Assembly (NCBI GenBank): GCA_963765745.1
Contig: CAVXXM010000003.1
Location: forward strand, 744,001 to 808,000
Direction of reading: 5' to 3'
DNA length: 64,000 nt
Source: JAHFPN01 sp963765745
GTDB taxonomy: Bacteria > Pseudomonadota > Alphaproteobacteria > Rhizobiales > Xanthobacteraceae
The translations under genes were made by a program, and so were the position numbers. The notes under the pieces are model-generated. The model was not told the DNA's origin. It saw only the letters and a program-made list of their open reading frames with translations, and did not search any database. Below, piece by piece: positions 56,267 to 64,000 of the stretch (within the stretch, counting starts at the first letter, position 1; each line of letters opens with the position of its first letter).

Positions 56267-56545
56267 ATGATCCGCTCGTTCAGGGACAAGCGGACCGCGG
56301 CGTTCGCGGCCGGCGAGCGGGTCAAGGAGTTCGACGCATTCGCCAGGCAGGCCCAGCGGCGGTTGCGAATTCTCGACGACGCCGAACGCATCGGAGATTT
56401 GGCGCGACTGCCCTCAAACCGCTTCGAGCGGCTAAAAGGTGATCGTACTGGACAATGCAGCATCAGGATCAACGAACAATGGCGGGTTTGTTTCGTGTTC
56501 CGTGACGGAGATGCCTATGAAATCGAAATCGTCGACTACCACTGA
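56267..56545 (+). CDS. higB: HigB-type mRNA interferase toxin
   Basis: A 92-residue RelE-fold toxin that would cleave mRNA in the ribosome. It starts MIRSFRDKRTAAFAAG and carries the family core RFERLKGDRTGQCSIRINEQ-WRVCFVF with basic and aromatic residues around the active site, ending EIEIVDYH. The last 29 bases overlap the antitoxin gene. The order toxin first, antitoxin second is the hallmark of HigBA. Between phaC and the MaoC gene the module looks like an inserted accessory unit. Confidence 0.88.
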   Translation: MIRSFRDKRTAAFAAGERVKEFDAFARQAQRRLRILDDAERIGDLARLPSNRFERLKGDRTGQCSIRINEQWRVCFVFRDGDAYEIEIVDYH

Positions 56546-56849
56546 TCGGAGACGGCCGGCGATCAAGCTGCCGCCGATCCATCCCGGCGAGATTCTCGCC
56601 GAGGAACTGGCCGAGATCGGGTTCTCGGCCAATGCGTTCGCGCGTGCGCTCGCCGTGCCGGCCAACCGGATCACGGAGATCCTCAACGGCAAACGCGCGG
56701 TGAGCGCCGATACCGCGCTGCGCCTTGCGCGCTATTTCGGAACGTCGGCAAAATTCTGGCTCAATCTGCAGCAGAGCTACGAGCTGGCCGTCGCCGAACG
56801 ATCGGTCGGCAAGACCATCGCGCAGAACGTCCGGCCGCGCGCGGCTTGA
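56517..56849 (+). CDS. higA: HigA-type antitoxin with HTH domain
   Basis: A 110-residue XRE-family DNA-binding antitoxin: IHPGEILAEELAEIGFSANA near 22-41, the helix-turn-helix FARALAVPANRITEILNGKR near 42-61 and ARYFGTSAKFWLNLQQSYEL (near 75-95). ATG 56517 has GGAG seven bases upstream, inside higB. The protein should neutralise HigB and repress the shared promoter at 56232-56260, whose spacer contains the palindrome TACGTA. Confidence 0.9.
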   Translation: MKSKSSTTTDRRRPAIKLPPIHPGEILAEELAEIGFSANAFARALAVPANRITEILNGKRAVSADTALRLARYFGTSAKFWLNLQQSYELAVAERSVGKTIAQNVRPRAA

Positions 56850-56858
56850 GGGGCAAGG

Positions 56859-57335
56859 ATGAACGTCCGCGAGCAGCCGTCCGCGTCGATCGAGGAATTG
56901 CGGGCGCGCGCCGGGCAAGAGATCGGCGTTTCGCCCTGGCACGCGGTCACGCAAGACATGATCGACCGCTTCGCCGCGGTCACCGACGACCATCAGTTCA
57001 TCCATACCGACCCGGTGCGCGCGAAGGCGGAGACCGAGTTCGGCGGCACCATCGCGCACGGGTTCCTCACGCTTTCGCTCTTGAGCCTGCTCGCGCGCGA
57101 GGCGCTGCCAAAGCTCAAGAACCGCGCCATGGGCATCAATTACGGCTTCGACCGCATCCGCTTCATGGCGCCGGTCAAGAGCGGCGCGCGCGTGCGCGGC
57201 CGCTTCACGCTCACCGAAGTCGTCGACCGCACCGAAAAGCTCGTCATGTTCCGCTATGCCGTCAGCATCGAGATCGAAGGCGGCGCGAAGCCGGCGCTGA
57301 CGGCGGACTGGCTCACGCTGGCCGTCATCGAATGA
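56859..57335 (+). CDS. MaoC/NodN-type hot-dog dehydratase
   Basis: A 158-residue hot-dog protein with the hydratase motif AVTDDHQFIHTDPVRAK near 42-58 (catalytic Asp and His) and GGTIAHGFLTLSLLSLL near 68-84. Such enzymes hydrate trans-2-enoyl-CoA to (R)-3-hydroxyacyl-CoA, and can feed a PHA synthase like the one 0.6 kb upstream; this coupling is an inference from location. Its stop overlaps the start of the alpha/beta hydrolase (ATGA). Confidence 0.85.
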   Translation: MNVREQPSASIEELRARAGQEIGVSPWHAVTQDMIDRFAAVTDDHQFIHTDPVRAKAETEFGGTIAHGFLTLSLLSLLAREALPKLKNRAMGINYGFDRIRFMAPVKSGARVRGRFTLTEVVDRTEKLVMFRYAVSIEIEGGAKPALTADWLTLAVIE

Positions 57336-58192
57336 CGCCAAGTACGGAGGCCGATCTTCTCGCGCTCGATCAGCGCGCCGAGCATCGTTACGCGAACAAC
57401 GATGGCGTGCGCATCCACTACGCGCTCATGGGCTCTGGCCCGCTCGTCGTGTTCCTGCACGGCTTCCCCGATTACTGGCTGACCTGGCGGCACCAGATGG
57501 CGGCGCTCGCGCCGCGTTTTCGCTGTGCCGCACTCGACATGCGCGGCTATAACTTGAGCGACAAGCCCAAGGGCGTCGAGAACTACAAGACGCGGAAATT
57601 GATCGAAGACGTCGCCGCGGTGATCGCGGCTGAAGGCGAGAAGCGTGCGATCGTCGTCGGCCACGACTGGGGCGGGGCCACCGCCTGGGCGCTCGCCATG
57701 CACCGGCCGGAACTCGCCGAGCGGCTGATCGTGCTGAACATGCCGCACCCGTGGACGCTGGCGCGGCTGCTGGTCGAAAATCCCGAACAGCGAGCGAACG
57801 CGCAATACGCGCGCAATTTTCAGAACCCCGATTACTACAAGCAGATTTCGCTGGAGCGGCTCGGCGGCTGGGTCACCGATCCGGCGGCGCGTGTGAAACA
57901 CCTCGAAGCGATGCAGCGCTCCGACGCGCAGGCGATGATGCATTATTACCAGGCCAATTATCCGCACGAGCCCTACGCGATGCCGCAGGGCTCGCCGCAG
58001 CTCGTCAAGGTGCCGACGCTCCTGATCCACGGCCTCGGCGACAAGGCGTTGCTCTCGGAGGGCCTGAACGGTGTGTGGAACTACGTGGCGAGCGATCTTA
58101 CTATTACGACCATTCCCGGCGCCGGCCATTTTGTGCAGCAGGACGCAGCCGAGTTGGTGAGCCGGACGATGCTGGCGTGGCTTGGGCGCTAG
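57332..58192 (+). CDS. Epoxide hydrolase-like alpha/beta hydrolase
   Basis: A 286-residue alpha/beta hydrolase with oxyanion motif FLHGFPDYWLTWRHQM near 41-56, the nucleophile elbow VVGHDWGGATAWA near 104-116 (Asp, as in epoxide hydrolases and dehalogenases), LIHGLGDKALLS for the acid and GAGHFVQQD near 263-271 for the His. The Asp nucleophile makes epoxide hydrolase more likely than esterase. It is translationally coupled to the MaoC gene, so a joint role on a fatty-acid-derived or other epoxide/enoyl substrate is possible. Substrate unknown. Confidence 0.85.
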   Translation: MTPSTEADLLALDQRAEHRYANNDGVRIHYALMGSGPLVVFLHGFPDYWLTWRHQMAALAPRFRCAALDMRGYNLSDKPKGVENYKTRKLIEDVAAVIAAEGEKRAIVVGHDWGGATAWALAMHRPELAERLIVLNMPHPWTLARLLVENPEQRANAQYARNFQNPDYYKQISLERLGGWVTDPAARVKHLEAMQRSDAQAMMHYYQANYPHEPYAMPQGSPQLVKVPTLLIHGLGDKALLSEGLNGVWNYVASDLTITTIPGAGHFVQQDAAELVSRTMLAWLGR

Positions 58193-58204
58193 TATTCACG
58201 TCGA

Positions 58205-59545
58205 TTAGCGGCCCTTATACGAAATCCGCCACACCGTCCCGTTGGCGTCCTCGGTGATCAGGAGCGAGCCGTCGCGCGCGGCAGTGATGCCGACGAGCCG
58301 CGCCCAGATCGTATTGTCGTTGAGCACGAAGCCGGTGGCGAAATCCTCGTACTCGCCGGTGGCGACGCCGTTCTTCATCGGCACGCGCACGATCTTGTAG
58401 CCGGTGCGCTGGTTTCTGTTCCACGAGCCCTGCAGCGCCACGAAGGCATCGCCGCGGTATTGCGCCGGAAATTGCGCGCCGTCATAGAACACCATCTGCA
58501 GCGGCGCGGAATGCGAGGCGATCAGCAAGTCCGGCACCGTGATCTTGCCGCTCAGATCGGGCTGCGCGTTGATGTGGCGCGGGTCCTCGATCGAGCCGAG
58601 ATAGAACCAGGGCCAGCCATAGAAGGCGCCTTCGCGCACGCGCGTGAGATAATCGGGCACCAGATCGTCGCCGAGCCCGTCGCGCTCGTTGACCGAGCAC
58701 CAGAGGTCGCCGGTCGCCGGATGCACGTCCATGCCGACGCAGTTGCGCAATCCTGTGGCGAAGACTTTCTTGTTCTTGCCGTCGGGATCGAACGCCAGCA
58801 CCGCCGCGCGGTCCTTCTCGTTGCCCCACAGGACGCCGATGACGTTGTCGAGCACGGCGCCGACCGAAAAGCCGAGGCCCTCGGCCACGTTCGAGGCCGA
58901 GCCGACCGAGACGAACATCCGCCTGCCGTCGCGCGAGAACACCACGTCGCGGGTCCAGTGGCCGCCGCTCGGCAGCGAAGAGACGATCGTCTCCGGCTTG
59001 TCGCGCGCCTTCAGATCGCCGCTGCGGTAAGGAAAGCGCACGACGGAGTCGGTGTTGGCCACATAGACCCATAATGGGTTCGGGCCGGGCGGGTAAAAAT
59101 TGATGCCGAACGGGCGGTTGAGGCCGGAAGCGAAAATCTCGACCGCGTCGGTCTTGCTGCCGTCGGGAGATGGACGCAGCACGCGCACGCGGCCGGCGCC
59201 GCTTTCGGCCACGAAAATATCGCCGTTCGGCGCCGCGCGCAGCAGGCGCGGACTCTCGAGGCCGCTGGCGAACAGCTTGATCTCGAAGCCGGCAGGCACC
59301 AGCGCCGCCTGGCCGCGCCAATTCCTATCGACGCTCGGCGGATTGCGCGCTGAAGTCGTCGCATAAGGCGGCGGCAGATCATTGAGCGTCACGCGGCGGC
59401 GCAGGCCGGGCTTGTCGTCGCGCCAGTCGCCGAGCGCGGCCTTGCCGGTGAGCGCCGGCCGCTCTTGCGAAGTGGCATGCCAGGCGAGACCGGAAGCGGC
59501 GAAAACGGTGATCAGACCAATTGCAACGATGCGCGCGGACGGCAT
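58205..59545 (-). CDS. Sorbosone dehydrogenase-like beta-propeller oxidoreductase
   Basis: A 446-residue exported protein of the soluble glucose/sorbosone dehydrogenase (PQQ-type) family. The N-terminus MPSARIVAIGLITVFAASG is a signal or anchor segment. Propeller landmarks are FEIKLFASGLESPRLLRAAP, NGDIFVAESGAGRVRVLRP, SGLNRPFGINFYPPGP, GLRNCVGMDVHPATGDLWCS and GAFYGWPWFYLG. It probably oxidises an aldose or similar sugar in the periplasm. The presence of bound PQQ cannot be judged from sequence alone. It ends 12 bp from the convergent hydrolase. Confidence 0.82.
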   Translation of the reverse strand: MPSARIVAIGLITVFAASGLAWHATSQERPALTGKAALGDWRDDKPGLRRRVTLNDLPPPYATTSARNPPSVDRNWRGQAALVPAGFEIKLFASGLESPRLLRAAPNGDIFVAESGAGRVRVLRPSPDGSKTDAVEIFASGLNRPFGINFYPPGPNPLWVYVANTDSVVRFPYRSGDLKARDKPETIVSSLPSGGHWTRDVVFSRDGRRMFVSVGSASNVAEGLGFSVGAVLDNVIGVLWGNEKDRAAVLAFDPDGKNKKVFATGLRNCVGMDVHPATGDLWCSVNERDGLGDDLVPDYLTRVREGAFYGWPWFYLGSIEDPRHINAQPDLSGKITVPDLLIASHSAPLQMVFYDGAQFPAQYRGDAFVALQGSWNRNQRTGYKIVRVPMKNGVATGEYEDFATGFVLNDNTIWARLVGITAARDGSLLITEDANGTVWRISYKGR

Positions 59546-59560
59546 CGGCCTTCTCCTCGC

Positions 59561-60616
59561 CTACGGAAACAGCGCCAGCTGGGTCAGCCCTTCGGTCTCG
59601 GGATAGCCGAGCATGAGGTTCATGCTCTGGACCGCCTGGCCCGAGGCGCCCTTGACCAGATTGTCGGCGGTGGCGAGCACGATGACTTTGCCCGGCATAC
59701 GGTCGGCGACCACGCCGATCTGCAAATTGTTCGATCCGCGCACATGGCGCGACTGCGGCACCTCGCCGAGCGGCAGCACCTGCACGAACGGCTCGCTCCG
59801 GTAAAAATCGGCAAGCACCCGATGCAGCTCCGCCGCCCCTGCCTTGCCGGTCGTTTGCACATAGTGCGTCGCGTAAATGCCGCGGTTCATCGGCGCCAGA
59901 TGCGCGGTGAAGGTCGCGACCACCGGCCGCTTGGCGGCCAGCGAAAATTCCTGGTCGAACTCGCTCATGTGGCGGTGATGGCCGACGCCGTAAGCGTGCA
60001 TGCCCTCGGAGACCTCGCTGAACAGCATGGTCTCTTTCGGATGCCGTCCCGCGCCGGTCATGCCGCTCTTGGAATCGATCACGATCTGGTCCGGGTCGAT
60101 GGCGCCGGCTTCGATCAGCGGCACGATCGCAAGGATGGAAGTCGTGGTGAAGCAGCCGGGGCTGGCGACGAGGCGCGCCTTCTTTATCTTGTCCCGATAA
60201 ATTTCGCACAGGCCATAGACCGCTTCTTTCTGCAGCTCGACCGCCTGGTGCGCGTGGCCGTACCATTTCTCGTAAGCCACCGGATCGGACAGGCGGAAAT
60301 CGGCGGAGAGATCGACGATCTTGAGCTTGCCGGCCTTCTCGGCGATGCCTTTGATCACGACCTGCGTGGTGCCGTGCGGCAGCGCGCAGAACACAAGGTC
60401 GAGCGCGCCGGCATCGACCGCGTCGATCTTGACGAGTTCGGGCAAGGCGATCCCGGCGAAGCTCGGAAACACCTTGGCCATGGCTTCGCCGGCGTGGCGA
60501 TCGGCGGTGAGCGCCTTGATCTCGACCTTCGGGTGACGGAGCAAAAGGCGCACGAGTTCGCCGCCGGTGTAACCGGACGCGCCGAAAATCCCGATTTTCG
60601 CCTTGGCCTCGCTCAT
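59561..60616 (-). CDS. argC: N-acetyl-gamma-glutamyl-phosphate reductase
   Basis: Third step of arginine synthesis, reducing N-acetylglutamyl-phosphate to the semialdehyde with NADPH. The 351-residue protein has GIFGASGYTGGELVRLLLRH near 9-28, DLSADFRLSDPVAYEKWYG, the catalytic Cys in VASPGCFTTTSIL near 155, and SGMTGAGRHP. ATG 60616 is chosen; the frame is open upstream to 60904 through noncoding sequence. It lies 15 bp downstream of no same-strand gene and 76 bp from the GST gene. Confidence 0.95.
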   Translation of the reverse strand: MSEAKAKIGIFGASGYTGGELVRLLLRHPKVEIKALTADRHAGEAMAKVFPSFAGIALPELVKIDAVDAGALDLVFCALPHGTTQVVIKGIAEKAGKLKIVDLSADFRLSDPVAYEKWYGHAHQAVELQKEAVYGLCEIYRDKIKKARLVASPGCFTTTSILAIVPLIEAGAIDPDQIVIDSKSGMTGAGRHPKETMLFSEVSEGMHAYGVGHHRHMSEFDQEFSLAAKRPVVATFTAHLAPMNRGIYATHYVQTTGKAGAAELHRVLADFYRSEPFVQVLPLGEVPQSRHVRGSNNLQIGVVADRMPGKVIVLATADNLVKGASGQAVQSMNLMLGYPETEGLTQLALFP

Positions 60617-60692
60617 GGCCGACTCCCTCAAGGGGGCGGAGGGATAGCCTAATCGGGCGGTGTAAGAAAGGCGTCCCGATTGCCCGGTTTCG

Positions 60693-61416
60693 TTACGCGT
60701 CGAGCTCCGGATAGTGCCGGAATATGCCGTGCTGGTTGGGTGCGAGGCGACGGGGCGACGCAAGATAAGCCGCGATGCGCGGACGCGCGGCAACGCGTTC
60801 ATGAACCGACACGATGAGCGGGTAATCCAGCTCCAGCCGCGCCATCGCTTTCGGAAAGGCGTAGCGCAGTCCATAGACGACCTGAAACAGCGAAAGGTCG
60901 GCATAGGTCAGCGAATTGCCCGAGAGATGCTTGCCGCCGTTCATCGCCAACACGCGCTCGAAATAGCCGAGATATTTCGGCGCGCGCGCCTTGAGGAACT
61001 CCGCGGTGTAGCGCTTGGCCTCCTCCTTCTGCTCTTCGTAGTAAAGCGCGCTCGCGATCGGATGGTGGGTGTCGTGAACCTCCTTCAGAAAATCGGTGAA
61101 GGTAAGCTGCAACTGGTGGGTCCATAGCCGCCCGGCTTCGTCGGCGGGCGCGAGGCCGTGGCGCGGACCGAGGAACATGCAAAATGTTGGCGGTCTGGCC
61201 GATCAGCAGGTCGCCGGCTTTCAGGAACGGCGGCGCGAAGGAAGGGGTCTTGACCGTCTCGCCGCTCAGCAGCCGCAGCATGGCGGGCACGCCGCCGCCC
61301 TCGCTTTCGGGCAGCCGCGCGACATCGACATAGTCCGCCCCGCCCTCTTCCAATGCCAGCCGCACGAATTCCCCGCGGCCTGGGCTCATGGGCCAGTAAT
61401 AAAATTCATAGCGCAT
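60693..61416 (-). CDS. Glutathione S-transferase family protein (one frameshift)
   Basis: A GST-fold protein of about 241 residues once joined. The N-terminal thioredoxin-like half starts MRYEFYYWPMSPGRGEFVRL and runs to LLIGQTANIL; one extra base near 61178 breaks the frame, and FLGPRHGLAPADEAGRLW continues into the helical C-terminal domain with HLSGNSLTYADLSLFQVVYG. Tyr-Tyr-Trp near the start suggests a Tyr-type or sigma-like active site. Divergent from the FkbM methyltransferase gene, 21 bp between starts. Confidence 0.82.
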
Positions 61417-61437
61417 GCTTGATCTCCCTCCCCGGTA

Positions 61438-62232
61438 ATGACGTACAAGGCATCAATGGCCGATCCCCCGCAACCTATCCTGCAGCCCGTAGGTGCCTTC
61501 GGGCGTATGCTGCGCGGGCTGCGCGCGAGTTTGATGCAGATGCTGGGCCGCCGCGAGTTTACGGTCGAGGCGCAGGGGTTGAAATTCGCCGTCGGCCACG
61601 ACGACCTGATCGAGCAGCGCATCGCGCGCGAGGGCGCCTGGGAGGCGGAGCAGTTCGAGTTCATTGCCGCGAAGCTGAAGGGGCAGACGTTCGACGTTTT
61701 TCTCGACATCGGCGCCAACTGCGGCTTCTACAGCCTGATCGCCGCACACAAGAAGCTCGCGAGCGAAACCATCGCCTTCGAGCCCGATCCCGGCAACCGG
61801 GCACGGCTCGTGCAAAACATCGAAGCCAACAGCCTCGGTGAAGACATCTTGGTGCTCGATTACGCGCTCGGCGACAAGCCGGGCCAAGCGACGCTCACCG
61901 AAGGCAGCCGGCACAATCGCGGCGAGTTGTATCTGGCGCAAGACACCATGCCCACGGGCGAGAAGACCCACAAAGTGCGCGTCGTGCGCTTCGACGACGA
62001 GTTCAAGATCAAGGGCAAGCGCGTGTTCGTGAAGATGGATGTCGAGGGCTACGAGTTCCTCGTCATCGACGGCATGGAGCGGACGCTGAAGGAGAATTTC
62101 GGCTTTCTGCAGATCGAGATTTTTGCGAGCGACCCGGCGGGGCTGCGGCGGCGCGTCAACGAGCTCGGCTATCGCTATCTCGGCACCGTCGAGTTCGACC
62201 ACTTTTTCACCAATATTCCGGGGATCGAGTGA
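61438..62232 (+). CDS. FkbM-family methyltransferase
   Basis: A 264-residue SAM-dependent methyltransferase. The Rossmann core has FLDIGANCGFYSLIAA near residue 88 (motif I), TIAFEPDPGNRARLVQNI (motif II region) and VKMDVEGYEFLVIDG near 201 (FkbM motif). The N-terminal region of about 75 residues is helical. FkbM enzymes methylate sugars, lipids or natural products; the substrate here is unknown. ATG 61456 is an alternative start. Confidence 0.88.
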   Translation: MTYKASMADPPQPILQPVGAFGRMLRGLRASLMQMLGRREFTVEAQGLKFAVGHDDLIEQRIAREGAWEAEQFEFIAAKLKGQTFDVFLDIGANCGFYSLIAAHKKLASETIAFEPDPGNRARLVQNIEANSLGEDILVLDYALGDKPGQATLTEGSRHNRGELYLAQDTMPTGEKTHKVRVVRFDDEFKIKGKRVFVKMDVEGYEFLVIDGMERTLKENFGFLQIEIFASDPAGLRRRVNELGYRYLGTVEFDHFFTNIPGIE

Positions 62233-62237
62233 ACTGT

Positions 62238-62367
62238 CATTCCGGGTGAGCGCCGCGTAGCGGCGCGAGGCCCGGAATCCATAGCCACCGACGGTGCAAG
62301 AGAAGCAACGACCGTGGTTATCGGATTCCAGCCCTCGCCGCTTCGCGGCTCGGCCGGAATGACGAGG
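62238..62367. repeat. Composite palindromic intergenic element, copy 3
   Basis: Begins with CATTCCGGG and a GCGCCGC / GCGGCGC hairpin closing with CCCGGAAT (about 62239-62280), and ends with GATTCCAGCC ... GGCCGGAATGAC around GCCGCTTCGCGGC (about 62323-62361). The outer ends TCATTCCGG ... CCGGAATGA are inverted repeats. It fills the gap between the FkbM gene and parE. Confidence 0.7.
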
Positions 62368-62406
62368 AACATGGCATTATCTCTTCGAATTGATTCGGAA
62401 CCCCCG

Positions 62407-64000
62407 ATGGCCCGCCGCTACGCGCTGAAGAAGAAGTCCTCGCCCAAGAAGACCAAGGCCCCTGCCCGCGCCGAAAAGAAAAAGGCGAGCGGCAAGCAGC
62501 CCGATCTTCTGGAAGCCGTGCGCGCATCGCGTGGCAAGACGCGCGAGACGCAATCGTCGAAGGAATACGGCGCGCAGCACATCGAGGTGCTGGAGGGCCT
62601 GGAGCCGGTGCGCCGCCGGCCGGGCATGTATATCGGCGGCACCGACGAGAAGGCGATGCATCACCTGTTCGCCGAGGTGATCGACAACGCCATGGACGAA
62701 GCGGTGGCCGGCCACGCGACCTTCATCGAAGTCGAGATGGAGGCCAACGGCTTCGTCACCGTAACCGACAACGGCCGCGGCATTCCGGTCGAGGCGCATC
62801 CGAAATTCAAGAAGAAGTCCGCGCTCGAAGTGATCATGACCACGCTGCACGCGGGCGGCAAATTCAACCACGAGGTCTACGAGACCTCGGGCGGCCTGCA
62901 CGGCGTCGGCGTGTCGGTCGCCAACGCGCTTTCCGAAACGCTCGAAGTGGAAGTCGCGCGCAACAGCGAGCTGTGGCGCCAAGTCTACAAGCGCGGCGCG
63001 CCCACGGGCCCGGTGAAGCTGGTGCAGAAGAACGTGAAGCGGCGCGGCACGCGCGTGCGCTTCAAGCCCGATCCGGAAATCTTCGGCAAGGAAGCGGCGT
63101 TCCAGCCGGGGCGCGTGTTTCGCATGTCGCGCGCCAAGGCCTATCTGTTCGGCGGCGTGGAAATCCGCTGGTCGTGCGACAAGGCGTTGCTCAAGGGCGT
63201 CGAGGGCGTGCCCGAAAAGGATACGTTCCATTTCGAGAACGGCCTGCGCGATTATCTGGCTTCCGAGATCGAGGGCAAGACGCTGGTGCACGCCGATTAC
63301 TTCGCCGGCAGCAGCGCGAAGAAAGGCGGCCACGGCAAGGTCGAATGGGCGATCGCCTGGATCGCCGACGACGACGGCTTCCTGCAATTCCTACTGCAAT
63401 ACAATTCCGACCGGCGACGGCGGCACGCACGAGACGGGCCTGCGCTCGGCGCTGGTGCGCGGGCTGAAGGATCACGCCGAGCGCACCGGCAACAAGCGCG
63501 CCTCCGTCATCACCGCCGAGGACGCCATGAACGGCGCCGCGGCGATGCTTTCCATTTTCATCCGCGATCCGGAATTCCAGGGCCAGACCAAGGATCGCCT
63601 CGCCAATGCCGAAGCGCAGCGGCTGGTGGAGGGCGCGGTGCGCGATGCCTTCGACCATTGGCTCGCGGGCAATCAGCTGCAGGCCACCAAGCTGCTCGAC
63701 TGGGTGGTGGATCGCGCCGAGGAGCGGCTGCGGCGGAAGCAGGAGAAGGAAACTTTCCGCAAGACCGCCACGCGCAAGCTGCGCCTGCCCGGCAAGCTCG
63801 CGGATTGTTCGAGCGCGCGACACCGCGAGTTCCGAAATCTTCATCGTCGAGGGCGACAGCGCCGGCGGCTCCGCCAAGCAGGCGCGCGACCGCGCTACGC
63901 AAGCGGTGCTGCCGCTGCGCGGGAAAATCCTGAACGTCGCTTCCGCCGGCCGCGACAAGGTGATGCAGAACCAGCAGCTCGCCGACCTGATGCAGGCGCT
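62407..64000 (+). CDS. parE: DNA topoisomerase IV subunit B, partial, two frameshifts
   Basis: ATPase subunit of topoisomerase IV, which decatenates sister chromosomes. After a Lys/Ala-rich leader, LEGLEPVRRRPGMYIGG and the GHKL ATP site appear: EVIDNAMDEAVAGH (Bergerat N box), VTDNGRGIPVEAH and SGGLHGVGVSVANALSE near residues 165-181. The transducer region follows. The frame shifts near 63390 (YCNTIPTGDGGTHETGLR continues) and near 63818 (EIFIVEGDSAGGSAKQARDR, the TOPRIM start). Downstream sequence is outside the window. ParE versus GyrB: the basic N-terminal leader favours ParE. The breaks look like consensus errors in a gene that should be essential. Confidence 0.9.

Overview
The window looks like chromosomal DNA of a high-GC alphaproteobacterium of the order Hyphomicrobiales (Bradyrhizobiaceae/Xanthobacteraceae type). 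The pointers are a PopZ-type polar organiser next to valS, an aapJQMP amino-acid transporter, the argS-dgt-erpA-xth block, an NDUFS4-like complex I protein, a class I PHA synthase, several TRAP/TTT solute receptors and short GC-rich palindromic repeats between genes. I see no phage, transposase, plasmid or CRISPR signature. Almost everything is housekeeping or metabolic, with small accessory units inserted.

Layout. 1-3.5 kb: argS (5' part) and dgt on minus, diverging from erpA-xth. 3.6-6.9 kb: fused TRAP permease plus TAXI receptor, closed by a strong terminator. 6.9-12 kb: ilvD with an overlapping ExoR-like Sel1 protein, an epimerase, a DNA glycosylase and a beta-propeller protein. 12-18 kb: valS, popZ, tolC, pcm. 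18.0-18.3 kb: tRNA-Cys and tRNA-Asn. 18.3-20.9 kb: a PAS-GGDEF-EAL protein. 21-26.3 kb: a catabolic operon (dehydrogenase, cupin, FAH-type hydratase) followed by a DctP receptor and a DctQM permease. 26.3-31.5 kb: a sulfur block (paired YeeE/YedE transporters, cysteine synthase, mercaptopyruvate sulfurtransferase, ETHE1-rhodanese). 31.5-36 kb: aapJQMP. 36-42.3 kb: metC, PAP2, GST, tRNA-Arg / NDUFS4-like / tRNA-Pro, DUF192, cold-shock protein, sirtuin, glyoxalase I, tRNA-Glu. 42.3-47.9 kb: TctC receptor, a DedA/OmpA-lipoprotein/L,D-transpeptidase operon, two DoxX genes, a flavin monooxygenase. 47.9-53.9 kb: recJ, GNAT, glpX, hom, aminotransferase. 54-58.2 kb: phaC, higBA, a MaoC hydratase, an epoxide-hydrolase-like enzyme. 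58.2-64 kb: sorbosone dehydrogenase-like protein, argC, GST, FkbM methyltransferase, parE (3' end cut off). No stretch longer than about 300 bases lacks a gene.

An important caution is that at least eleven genes, several of them normally essential (valS, parE) or conserved housekeeping (dgt, recJ, xth), carry one-base frameshifts, and 13.38-13.98 kb inside valS holds a dense cluster of them. Both sides of each shift keep family-conserved sequence and the total lengths are normal, so I read these mostly as consensus errors of the assembly rather than true pseudogenes. One such shift seems to create an artificial cold-shock/DUF192 fusion ORF. All joined genes below were assembled by eye.

Functionally the region combines translation and DNA maintenance (argS, valS, parE, recJ, dgt, xth, mpg), amino-acid synthesis (ilvD, hom, argC, metC, cysteine synthase), uptake of organic and amino acids (two TRAP systems, one TTT receptor, Aap), sulfur handling, envelope maintenance and PHA storage. 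The most interesting items are the sulfur block, the orphan catabolic operon with its TRAP transporter, hairpins placed between receptor and permease genes in two unrelated transporters, a dispersed two-hairpin repeat, and a higBA promoter that predicts a leaderless toxin mRNA.
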